Shown: piece after piece, positions 56,745-64,000 of the stretch | Position numbering within the stretch: position 1 is the first letter of the stretch | How the letters are laid out: the number at the start of each line of letters is the position of its first letter | DNA from: Niveibacterium terrae | GTDB lineage: Bacteria > Pseudomonadota > Gammaproteobacteria > Burkholderiales > Rhodocyclaceae | Direction of reading: 5' to 3' | NCBI RefSeq assembly: GCF_048213115.1 | Contig: NZ_CP172404.1 | Location: 2,542,001 to 2,606,000, forward strand | Length of the DNA: 64,000 nt | Program-made: the position numbers and the translations under genes | The notes under the pieces: model-generated | Seen by the model: only the letters and a program-made list of their open reading frames with translations | Database searches by the model: none | Told to the model about the DNA's origin: nothing

Positions 56745-57809
56745 ATGGACCTGACCAGCCAAGCCCTCGCCTATTGCCGCCCCGGATTCGAAAAGGATCT
56801 GGCCGCCGAAATGCTCCAGATCTGCGCGAAGGCCGGCCTCGCCTGCCTCGAGCACACCCAGGCCAATTGCGGCTATGTGTTGCTCGACATCGACGCCCCG
56901 CTCGACGAGGCGAGCACGCAGCTCACCTACCAGCGCCTCGTCTTCGCCCGCCAGCTGATCTGGGTCCGCCAGGTTCTGGCCGACCTGCCCGATCGCGACC
57001 GCCTGAGCCCGCTGATCGCCGCGATCGAGAAGATCCCCGGCCGCTTCGGCCGGATCTGGGCCGAGACCGCCGACACGAACGAGGCGAAGACGCTTTCCTC
57101 TTTCCTGAAGCGTTTCATCCCGCATGTCGAACGCACGCTCGTCGAGCGTCGCCGGCTCTCCGACAAGCCCGACACCGCCAACCTTCACCTGTTCTTCACT
57201 GATTCGTCCCACGTCTGGATAGGCACTTCCGAACCGCAGTCCTCGTCGCCTTGGCCCATGGGGATCGCCCGTTTGAGGATGCCCCACGACGCACCGAGCC
57301 GCTCGACGCTGAAGCTCGCCGAAGCCTTCTTCACGCTGCTGACCGAAGACGAGCGCAAGAATTCGCTGCGCGCCGGCCTGCGCGCGGTCGACCTGGGCGC
57401 GGCCCCGGGCGGCTGGACCTGGCAGTTCGTCAGCCGCGGCATCCTGGTCACGGCGATCGACAACGGCCCGATGGGCGAGAAGGTCAAGGCGACCGGACTC
57501 GTCGAACACGTGCGCGCCGACGGCTTCGTCTGGAAGCCCGCGAAGCCGGTCGAGTGGATGGTCTGCGACATGGTCGAACAACCTTCGCGAGTCGCCCAGC
57601 TGGTCGCCGACTGGGTCGCAGCCGGGCGCTGCCGCCGCTCGATCTTCAACCTGAAGCTGCCGATGAAGAAGCGCCACGACGAGATCGAACGTGCCCGCGC
57701 GCTGATCCACAAGCGTCTGTCGATCTCGGGTCGCAACTGGGAGCTGCGCTTCAAGCACCTCTACCACGACCGCGAAGAAATCACCGGCTACCTCGCCGCT
57801 ATCAAGTGA
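56745..57809 (+). CDS. rlmM: 23S rRNA cytidine-2'-O-methyltransferase RlmM
   Basis: 354 residues. An N-terminal THUMP-like domain (SQALAYCRPGFEKDLAAEM and the RQLIWVRQVLADL segment) precedes a Rossmann methyltransferase domain. The SAM site is DLGAAPGGWTWQFV, followed by DNGPMGEKVKATGLVEHVRA, and the KDKE-type catalytic Lys/Asp occur in FVWKPAKPVEWMVCDMVEQP and NLKLPMKKRHDE. It methylates C2498 of 23S rRNA. The length matches E. coli (366). The stop overlaps the YchJ-like start in GTGA. Confidence 0.96.
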   Translation: MDLTSQALAYCRPGFEKDLAAEMLQICAKAGLACLEHTQANCGYVLLDIDAPLDEASTQLTYQRLVFARQLIWVRQVLADLPDRDRLSPLIAAIEKIPGRFGRIWAETADTNEAKTLSSFLKRFIPHVERTLVERRRLSDKPDTANLHLFFTDSSHVWIGTSEPQSSSPWPMGIARLRMPHDAPSRSTLKLAEAFFTLLTEDERKNSLRAGLRAVDLGAAPGGWTWQFVSRGILVTAIDNGPMGEKVKATGLVEHVRADGFVWKPAKPVEWMVCDMVEQPSRVAQLVADWVAAGRCRRSIFNLKLPMKKRHDEIERARALIHKRLSISGRNWELRFKHLYHDREEITGYLAAIK

Positions 57810-58183
57810 AGAAGCTAGAGCTGGCCTGCCCCTGCGGCAGCGGCAAACCCTACGCGCACTGCTGCGGTCCGCTGCATGCAGGAGAACCGGCGGCGAGCGC
57901 CGAGGCGCTGATGCGCTCGCGCTACAGCGCGTTTGCGCTGAATCTTCCCGACTACCTGCTCGCGAGCTGGCACCCTTCGACCCGCCCGGCCGACCTCACC
58001 GAGGAAGGTCCGGCGCCGCGCTGGATAGGACTCAAGGTGCTCGCGGCGGCGAGCGCGGGCGATGCGGCGAGCGTCGAGTTCGTCGCGACCTGCCGGGTCG
58101 GCGGGCGCGCCCAGCGCCTGCACGAGAAGAGCCGCTTCGTCCTTGAGGACGGACGCTGGTATTACGTCGACGGAGAGTTCTGA
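57806..58183 (+). CDS. ychJ: YchJ family SEC-C motif protein
   Basis: 125 residues from a GTG. The N terminus has the CPCGSGKPYAHCCGPLHAGE zinc-binding SEC-C motif, and the remainder matches the UPF0225/NTF2-like fold: ALMRSRYSAFALNLPDYLLASWHPSTRP and SRFVLEDGRWYYVDGEF. Function unproven. It is coupled to rlmM and overlaps the LysR gene by 22 bp in convergent orientation. Confidence 0.92.
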   Translation: MKKLELACPCGSGKPYAHCCGPLHAGEPAASAEALMRSRYSAFALNLPDYLLASWHPSTRPADLTEEGPAPRWIGLKVLAAASAGDAASVEFVATCRVGGRAQRLHEKSRFVLEDGRWYYVDGEF

Positions 58184-59070
58184 GCGTCCGCGACCCGCTG
58201 CTCGGCGCCCTCGACAAAGGCACGCACGACCGCGTCCTGCTCGTCGCGCCAATAGGCCAGCGAACTGTCCATCAGGTAGTCCCGGCCGGCTATCGATTTG
58301 AAGACGACGCCGGCGCCGGGCACCGAGGCGCGCAGCAGCGCCGGCAGCATGCCCACCCCCTGGCCCGCACCGACCATCGCCAGCACCATCATCATGTTGG
58401 TGGCCTGGAGCACGGAACGCGGCTTGAAACCGACGAATTCGCTCAGTACCGCCGCCCCCTGCTGACGCCCGGAATCCGCGTAGGAGATGAAAACTTCGCC
58501 GGCCAGCCGATCGACCGGAACCGCCGGCAAGGCGGCCAGCGGGTGATCCTCGGCAAGCACGACCTGCAGAGGCCACGAGGCGAGCGGGCGAACCTCGATC
58601 GCCTCGGGCAGGTCGAGCGCGAGCGTCGTCAGAAAACCGACCTGTATCCGGCGAGTCATCAAGGCCTCGATCTGGGAGACCGGGTCGAGTTCCTGAAGGC
58701 TCAGCTCGACCGCCGGATAGCGTTGGCGGAAAGGGCGCACCACCTGCCTCAGCAGACCTGAATAGGCGGCGCTTCCCGAGTAGCCGACGGCCAGACGCCC
58801 CAACTCGCCGCGCATCGCCCTCTGCCCCTGAGCCAGCGCACGCTCCGCCTGATCGAGGACGCTGCGGGCCTCATCGAGGAAGAGCCTGCCGGCTTCGGTC
58901 AGCGCAACGCCCCGTCCCGTCCGCGCGAAGAGCTTGCCGCCCAGTTCCCGCTCCAGAGCCTGGATCTGGATGCTCAAGGCCGGCTGGGCGATATGGACGC
59001 GCAGCGCGGCCCGCCCGAAGTGCCCCTCCTCGGCGGCGGCGACAAAATAGCGCAGGTGGCGCAACTCCAT
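58162..59070 (-). CDS. LysR-family transcriptional regulator
   Basis: 302 residues. An N-terminal helix-turn-helix (RHLRYFVAAAEEGHFGRAAL, HIAQPALSIQIQALERELG) precedes a periplasmic-binding-like effector domain starting near LGRLAVGYSGSAAYS. It is divergent from a Bcr/CflA exporter, the usual arrangement for a regulator of the neighbour. The shared 116-bp gap is AT-rich (AATTATATATTGG), consistent with two promoters and an operator. Confidence 0.95.
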   Translation of the reverse strand: MELRHLRYFVAAAEEGHFGRAALRVHIAQPALSIQIQALERELGGKLFARTGRGVALTEAGRLFLDEARSVLDQAERALAQGQRAMRGELGRLAVGYSGSAAYSGLLRQVVRPFRQRYPAVELSLQELDPVSQIEALMTRRIQVGFLTTLALDLPEAIEVRPLASWPLQVVLAEDHPLAALPAVPVDRLAGEVFISYADSGRQQGAAVLSEFVGFKPRSVLQATNMMMVLAMVGAGQGVGMLPALLRASVPGAGVVFKSIAGRDYLMDSSLAYWRDEQDAVVRAFVEGAEQRVADAQNSPST

Positions 59071-59186
59071 CGATACATTCCAGATATCAATACTGCTTGA
59101 ATTATATATTGGACACGATATCCGGGCACGCTTACCCTGAATCGCCTATCCCCTCCCCCGCACCGACATCCCGATCAAGGCCGGCC

Positions 59187-60413
59187 ATGCAGCACAACAC
59201 GCTCACCCTCCCCGCCCCGGCGCGCATCGCCGAGCCGCCCTCCCCGGCCCGGCTGCTCCGCATCACGCTGCTGCTCGGCTTGCTGACCGCCTTCGCGCCC
59301 TTCGCGACCGACATGTACCTGTCGAGCTTTCCGGACATCGCCGATCACTTTCACAGCAACGTCGGGCGGGTTCAGCTGAGCCTGTCCACCTTCATCGGCG
59401 GTCTGGCCATCGGACAGCTGCTCTACGGACCGCTGATCGACCGCTTCGGCCGGCGCATCCCGCTGCTCTGCGGGATTGCGCTGTTCGCGGCCACTTCGCT
59501 GCTTGCGATCTTCGCCCCGGGCATCGCAAGTTTCGTCGGCCTGCGTGCCCTTCAGGCTCTGGGCGGCTGCGCCGGCATCGTGATCAGCCGGGCGGTGATC
59601 CAGGACCTCTTCGACACGCACCAGGCGGCACGCGCGCTGTCGCTGATGATGCTGATTCAGGGAGTCGGTCCGGTCGCGGCCCCGATCGCCGGCGGCTATC
59701 TGCTGGCCGTCGCACCCTGGTGGAGCGTTTTCGCCTTCCTGACCCTGCTGGCTCTGGTTTGCTTCGCACTGACGATCCGGGAGCTGCCCGAGACGCTGGC
59801 CGTCGAGAACCGCCAACGGCAGAGCCTCGCCCGCATCGCGAAGGTATTCGGTCAGCTGCTGAGCGAGCCGGGCTTTCTGATTCCGACTCTGGCAAGCAGC
59901 CTGACCCTGGCTGCGATGTTCGCTTTCATCAGCGGCTCTTCCTTCGTCTATATGACGCTGCACGGCGTCCCCCAGCACCTGTTCGGCTGGCTTTTCGGTC
60001 TCAACACGCTGGGCATGGTTGCCGCCAGCCAGCTGAACCGTTTCCTGCTCCAGCGCTTCACGCCGCGACGCTTGTTCATCGCCGCGATGCTGATCAGTGC
60101 CGGCGCGGCGCTGCTGCTCTTCACCCAGACGAGGGCAGCGCATCTGTGGCAGCTCGCGCTGCCGCTCTTCTTCTGCACCGCACCGATTCCGGTGCTCGGC
60201 GCCAACGCGGTCGCAATCGCGATGGCGCGCAGCGGCAGGAACGCCGGCAGCGCCTCGTCGATCGTCGGCGTGATGCAGTTCGGCTTCGCCGGCCTCTCCG
60301 CCGCGTTGGTCGGCATCCTTCACGACGGCACGGCCTGGCCGATGACCGTCACGATGCTCGGCTGCGCGCTGGCCGGCTTTTTCGTGTTGATTCTCGGCCG
60401 CCGTCACCTCTGA
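59187..60413 (+). CDS. Bcr/CflA-family MFS multidrug exporter
   Basis: 408 residues from the ATG at 59187. An upstream in-frame start adds a Pro-rich stretch without a ribosome site. Twelve helices. The family motif FAPFATDMYLSSFPDIADHF is near the start, followed by the loop motif GPLIDRFGRRIPLL and, in helix 4-5, ALQALGGCAGIVISRAVIQDLF. These pumps export bicyclomycin, chloramphenicol or cysteine. Possibly controlled by the divergent LysR gene. Confidence 0.93.
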   Translation: MQHNTLTLPAPARIAEPPSPARLLRITLLLGLLTAFAPFATDMYLSSFPDIADHFHSNVGRVQLSLSTFIGGLAIGQLLYGPLIDRFGRRIPLLCGIALFAATSLLAIFAPGIASFVGLRALQALGGCAGIVISRAVIQDLFDTHQAARALSLMMLIQGVGPVAAPIAGGYLLAVAPWWSVFAFLTLLALVCFALTIRELPETLAVENRQRQSLARIAKVFGQLLSEPGFLIPTLASSLTLAAMFAFISGSSFVYMTLHGVPQHLFGWLFGLNTLGMVAASQLNRFLLQRFTPRRLFIAAMLISAGAALLLFTQTRAAHLWQLALPLFFCTAPIPVLGANAVAIAMARSGRNAGSASSIVGVMQFGFAGLSAALVGILHDGTAWPMTVTMLGCALAGFFVLILGRRHL

Positions 60414-60494
60414 GCGCCGGGGTCCGGTTTGGCTTGAAGGCGGGGCTCTGGTATACAAAGCCGCTGTCCGTCCGTCGGCATTCCCGGAGTCCCC

Positions 60495-61958
60495 GTGTTC
60501 CAGCTCAAAGATAAACTCGCCCATGTCCCCGAAGGTGCGGGTGCGCTGTTCTTCATCCAGATCTTCGCGACCCTGGGTTTCGCTGTCCTCTATTCGACGC
60601 TGGTCCTCTACGCGACGGGCCACCTGCACTTCTCGCTGAAAGATGCGGCCGCGATCATGGGCGTGTTCGGCGCCTTCAACTACGGCCTGCACCTGTTCGG
60701 CGGCTATCTGGGCGGACGCTTCCTCAGCAACCGCAACCTCTTCGTCGGCGGCATGGCGCTGCAGGTCGTCGGCTGCGCCGCGATCGCGGGCGGCACGCTC
60801 CCCCTGCTCTACTGGGGCCTCGCGCTGTTCCTGACCGGCAGCGGCCTGAACGTGACCTGCCTGAACATGATGCTGACCCAGCGCTTCAAGCCCGAGGACA
60901 TCCGCCGCGAAGGCGCTTTCCTGTGGAACTACGCGGGCATGAACGTCGGCTTCTTCATCGGCTACACGGTCGCCGGTCACTACCAGCTCGCCGGCGACTA
61001 TCCAAGCCTGTTCATCTTCGCGACGGTCGGCAACATCCTCGCGATCCTGCTCGCCGCCTTCAACTGGAAAGCGCTCGCGGATCTGGATACGCCGCTGCTC
61101 GACGCGAAGCCGGCGAATTTCAGGCTTCGCTTCGCGGCCGGCCTCGCGATCCTGATCGGCCTCGTCCCGATCGTCTGGTTCCTGCTTCAGAAGCCGGGCT
61201 CGACCGGAACCCTGGTCAAGGGCATCTGCGCACTGGTCGCCGCCGCCCTCGTCTTCCTGACGGTCCGCCATCCCGATCCGCGCGAACGCAACAACATGTG
61301 GGCCTTCCTGATCCTGTCGCTGGGCTCTCTGGTGTTCTGGACCCTGTACCAGATGGCGCCGAGCGGTTTGCAGATGTTCGCACTGAAGAACGTCGACCGA
61401 ATGCTCTGGGGTTTCGAGATCGCGCCGCAGTGGATACAGAACATCAACACCGTCGTGATCGTGCTGGGCGGCCCGCTAATGTCGACGCTGTTCACACGGC
61501 TGCGCGCGCGCGGCTGGAACATCGACGTGCCGCGCCAGTTCGCGGTATCGCTGCTCTTGATGGGCCTGGGCTTTCTGGTCCTGCCGGTCGGCATCCAGCT
61601 TGCCGACGACAAGGGGATGTCGGCCTTCGTCTGGCTCTTCACGAGCTATGTGCTGCAGAGCGTCGGCGAGCTGCTGATCTCGCCGGTCGGCTATGCGATG
61701 ATCGGCCGGATGGCGCCGCGCCAGTACCAGGGCGTGATGATGGGCAGCTGGATGCTGGTCACCGGCCTCGCCTCGCTGTTCGCAGGCGACTTCTCGGGGA
61801 TGATCCCCGAGCCGACCGGAAGCGCCGCGCTGTCGACGAACAGCGCCTATGCGCGCCTCTTCGCCGAGCTCGGTCTCGGCAGCCTCGTCGTCGGCATCGC
61901 ACTGCTGTTGCTGATCCCGGCGCTGCGCCGGCTGATCCGCGACCGGGTCGAGACCTGA
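60495..61958 (+). CDS. POT-family proton-dependent peptide transporter
   Basis: 487 residues from a GTG. Fourteen hydrophobic segments as in DtpA-D. The early ALFFIQIFATLGFAVLYSTL stretch replaces the usual ExxERF/Y proton site with a Gln-Ile variant, so proton coupling may differ. NYGLHLFGGYLGGRFLSNRN contains the PTR2 signature region, and WFLL and ELLISPVGYAMIGRMAPRQY close the protein. It would import di- and tripeptides. The next gene is 14 bp downstream. Confidence 0.85.
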   Translation: MFQLKDKLAHVPEGAGALFFIQIFATLGFAVLYSTLVLYATGHLHFSLKDAAAIMGVFGAFNYGLHLFGGYLGGRFLSNRNLFVGGMALQVVGCAAIAGGTLPLLYWGLALFLTGSGLNVTCLNMMLTQRFKPEDIRREGAFLWNYAGMNVGFFIGYTVAGHYQLAGDYPSLFIFATVGNILAILLAAFNWKALADLDTPLLDAKPANFRLRFAAGLAILIGLVPIVWFLLQKPGSTGTLVKGICALVAAALVFLTVRHPDPRERNNMWAFLILSLGSLVFWTLYQMAPSGLQMFALKNVDRMLWGFEIAPQWIQNINTVVIVLGGPLMSTLFTRLRARGWNIDVPRQFAVSLLLMGLGFLVLPVGIQLADDKGMSAFVWLFTSYVLQSVGELLISPVGYAMIGRMAPRQYQGVMMGSWMLVTGLASLFAGDFSGMIPEPTGSAALSTNSAYARLFAELGLGSLVVGIALLLLIPALRRLIRDRVET

Positions 61959-61972
61959 GATCGGGAGGAAGC

Positions 61973-62818
61973 ATGGCCGAAGCGCTGAAGGATCTCGTTG
62001 CCGCGCTGGCAGCGCTTCCCGAAGTCGAGGCGGTGATGCTCGGCGGCTCTCGCGCCGCGGGCTGCGGGGACGCGCGTTCCGACTACGACGTCTATGTCTA
62101 TCTATCGGCCCCTCTCGCTCTTGATGTGCGGCGCGCCACGCTCGCCCCCCATCTGGGCGACATGGAATGGGACAACCGCTACTGGGAGTGCGAGGACGAC
62201 GGAGAACTCGCTGACAGAACCGAAATCGAGTTGATCTACCGAAGCCGGGAATTCATCGAGGCACAGCTCGACGCGGTTCTGCTCCGCCATGAGGCCGGCA
62301 CCGGTTATACGAGCTGCCTGTGGGCCAGCGTCGCAACGAGCCTGATCCTGTTCGACCGCTCGGGATGGGGCGCGGCGCTACTGGCCTGCAGCCGCTGTCC
62401 TTACCCCCGCCCGCTTGCGGAAGCGATCGTCCGCAAGAACTTCCCGCTGCTCGCCGACGCGCGCCCCGCCTACGCCCACCAGATCGCAAAAGCGCTCGCG
62501 CGCGGCGATGCGCCCAGCGTCAATCACCGCGTCGCCGCGCTCTTGGCGAGCTGGTTCGACCTCGTCTTCGCCGTCAATGAGCGCCCCCATCCGGGCGAAA
62601 AACGCCTGCTCGAGCATCTGGCCGCACTGCCAGACAGACCGGAAGGCTCGGCAGAGGCGCTACAAAACATCCTGGCCTTCGCGGGCCGGATGGATCCGGC
62701 CCTCGATCGCGAAGTCACCGCGCTCGCGCGCTCGACCCGTGCCTGGCTGACCGAACGCGGCTTCGCCGACTGCCTCACCAGCGATAGCCCAGCTTCGCGT
62801 AGAGGAAGCGACCGCTGA
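61973..62818 (+). CDS. Nucleotidyltransferase-fold protein (DUF4037-like)
   Basis: 281 residues from the ATG at 61973 with a strong ribosome site (GGGAGGAAGC). The pol-beta signature is AVMLGGSRAAGCGDARSDYDVYVYL: GGSRAxG then DYDVYVY carrying the two metal Asp. TEIELIYRSREF supplies the third acidic position. The C-terminal half is helical (KNFPLLADARPAYAHQIAKAL), as in DUF4037. Substrate unknown; antibiotic or RNA nucleotidyl transfer are possible. It overlaps the TonB receptor gene by 44 bp at the 3' ends. Confidence 0.75.
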   Translation: MAEALKDLVAALAALPEVEAVMLGGSRAAGCGDARSDYDVYVYLSAPLALDVRRATLAPHLGDMEWDNRYWECEDDGELADRTEIELIYRSREFIEAQLDAVLLRHEAGTGYTSCLWASVATSLILFDRSGWGAALLACSRCPYPRPLAEAIVRKNFPLLADARPAYAHQIAKALARGDAPSVNHRVAALLASWFDLVFAVNERPHPGEKRLLEHLAALPDRPEGSAEALQNILAFAGRMDPALDREVTALARSTRAWLTERGFADCLTSDSPASRRGSDR

Positions 62819-64000
62819 AACCATAGGGCGAGCTGTTGCTGTAAGGCAGGATGCCCGAGTTGCTGTTCGCCGCAAGCACGGTGTCCGGGTACTGATCGGT
62901 CACGTTGTCGACGCCACCGGTGATCGAGACCCGCCCCACCCGGTAAGTCGCGGCGAGATCGAGCACCCAGTTGGCACTGAAAGTCTGATCCTGGGCCGGA
63001 TTCGCGTTATAGACCGTGAATTCGCCGTAGCGGGTCAGCTGGCCGTGCAGCGTCCACTCCGCACGCTTGTAATCGGTCCCCAGCGAGAGTTTGTCGGACG
63101 GCGAACCCTTGGTGATCCGCCCCTGCTCAACGCGGCCGATCCGGGTCAGGGACAGCCCGTTTTCGGACAACTGGGCGGGATTCGCCGCGATCGACCGGAT
63201 ATCGGTGTGCGTGTAGTTGTAGCCCAGCGACAGATCCGTCGTGCCGGCGCGGCCCAGGTCGAGGTGATAAGTGCTGACCAGATCGACTCCGCGGGTGCGC
63301 GTATCGACCGCATTCGTGAAATAGCGCCCGCCATCGACTCCGTCATAACCGTTGGTCGCAAGGAAAGAGCGCACCGCACTCCCGGTCAGGTTCTCCGACA
63401 ACACGATGCGATCATCGATGTCGATCTGATAGGCATCGATGCTCGCATTCAAATTGCGCAGAGGCTGCAAGACCAGCCCCAGGCTCAAGTTGCGCGATTT
63501 CTCCGCCTTCAGGTTCTCGGCGCCCAGCTTTTTCGCAACCGGATCGCTGACGGCGAAGGTGCGCACATCATAGGGGACGCCACCGATGAAACCGGTCGTC
63601 GTCGTCGAATAGTATTGCTGAGCCAGCGAGGGTGCGCGGAATCCGGTCGATGCGGTGGCCCGGATCGCGGCCTTAGGGTTGAGGGCATAGCGGGCGGACA
63701 GCTTGGCTGAGGTCGCATCGCCGAAATCGCTGTAATGCTCGCCGCGCAAGGCAAGGCCGGCGCTGAAAGCCTCGGTGATATCCGCTTCGAGGTTCAGATA
63801 AAGCGATTCGCTGATCCGCGAGTGCGAACCGGAATCGGAAGGCCGGAAACCGGCAAAGACCTGGGCTCCGGTTCCGTAATAGGAGGCCGCGTCGCCCGCC
63901 GAGATCGCGTAGTTCTCCCGCCTCGCTTCGGCCCCCAGCACAAGCGCCAGAGGGCCTTTGAACCAGGACGGCGTGAATTCGCGCGACAGATCGGCATTGA
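62775..64000 (-). CDS. TonB-dependent receptor, N-terminal part outside window
   Basis: 408 C-terminal residues of a frame still open at the window edge. It shows alternating beta-strand features of an outer-membrane 22-strand barrel: ESLYLNLEADITEAFSAGLA, LSARYALNPKAAIRATASTG, LSLGYNYTHTDIRSIAA and VSITGGVDNVTDQYPDTVL. The protein ends with the strong C-terminal aromatic signal LGYRW. No plug or TonB box is visible because the N terminus is cut off. The substrate could be a siderophore, cobalamin or sugar. Confidence 0.92.
   Translation of the reverse strand, partial: NADLSREFTPSWFKGPLALVLGAEARRENYAISAGDAASYYGTGAQVFAGFRPSDSGSHSRISESLYLNLEADITEAFSAGLALRGEHYSDFGDATSAKLSARYALNPKAAIRATASTGFRAPSLAQQYYSTTTTGFIGGVPYDVRTFAVSDPVAKKLGAENLKAEKSRNLSLGLVLQPLRNLNASIDAYQIDIDDRIVLSENLTGSAVRSFLATNGYDGVDGGRYFTNAVDTRTRGVDLVSTYHLDLGRAGTTDLSLGYNYTHTDIRSIAANPAQLSENGLSLTRIGRVEQGRITKGSPSDKLSLGTDYKRAEWTLHGQLTRYGEFTVYNANPAQDQTFSANWVLDLAATYRVGRVSITGGVDNVTDQYPDTVLAANSNSGILPYSNSSPYGFSGRFLYAKLGYRW

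Noticed and set aside
59071..59186. Specific LysR T-N11-A operator
   Set aside because: The gap is AT-rich and suggestive, but no convincing symmetric site could be fixed by eye, so no operator is listed.

Overview
The window is GC-rich, single-copy chromosomal DNA from a Gram-negative proteobacterium, most likely a betaproteobacterium (inference). The pointers are a PEP-CTERM exported protein, a CIRCE element combined with RpoH-type heat-shock promoters, TctDE-like, UgpB/UgpQ, RlmM, YchJ and Bcr/CflA homologues, and a TonB-dependent receptor. Genes are tightly packed. Many neighbours overlap by GTGA or ATGA, which suggests translational coupling.

Layout, left to right. 0-3.8 kb: a metallo-beta-lactamase-fold enzyme cut by the window edge, an O-acyltransferase and a PEP-CTERM protein. 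3.8-7.9 kb: an islet of visibly lower GC with a UvrD-type helicase-nuclease, a decayed metallophosphoesterase fragment and tRNA-Phe. 7.9-10.1 kb: a TctDE-like two-component pair. 10.2-15.7 kb: groES-groEL with CIRCE, a small acetyltransferase and clpB. 15.7-18.3 kb: a flavin reductase, RluA, and an N-acyl amino acid synthase-like protein ending in a PilZ domain. 18.5-23.6 kb: a hemolysin III protein, three uncharacterised membrane-associated proteins, a scrap of a GGDEF domain, DUF6394 and a two-RCK potassium channel. 23.6-26.2 kb: a glycine-zipper protein, an RluF/RluB-type pseudouridine synthase with a long repetitive extension, and an FKBP. 26.4-29.8 kb: an AI-2E-family permease followed by two GGDEF proteins whose signature motifs are both degenerate. 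29.8-36.1 kb: an NhaD-like antiporter, a 133-bp tandem repeat, a P-type ATPase, a 2-hydroxyacid dehydrogenase and a divergent IclR regulator. 36.2-42.9 kb: htpG, a YhcC-type radical SAM protein, a chemoreceptor and a DEAD-box RNA helicase. 43-50.5 kb: an acetyltransferase, a HAD phosphatase, a kinase-fold protein, a MalT-like regulator and alaS. 50.6-56.7 kb: a coupled operon of a TAP-like lipoprotein hydrolase and a NatAB-like exporter, an orphan UgpB-UgpQ pair and a small lipoprotein. 56.7-64 kb: RlmM, YchJ, a LysR regulator, two MFS transporters, a nucleotidyltransferase-fold protein and the C-terminal part of a TonB-dependent receptor.

The strongest shared theme is protein quality control. 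groESL, clpB and htpG each have an upstream CTTGAAA box, a 13-bp spacer and a CCCCATnT-like box on the coding strand. groES also has a perfect CIRCE. A second theme is cyclic-di-GMP and envelope biology: a PilZ-fused acyl synthase, two degenerate GGDEF proteins and a PEP-CTERM protein. The most unusual items are the PilZ-FeeM fusion, the paired degenerate GGDEF proteins behind a permease, the 133-bp repeat that copies the 3' end of the P-type ATPase gene, and the long charged repeats on two RNA-acting enzymes. No CRISPR array, intact insertion sequence, prophage or rRNA gene was seen.
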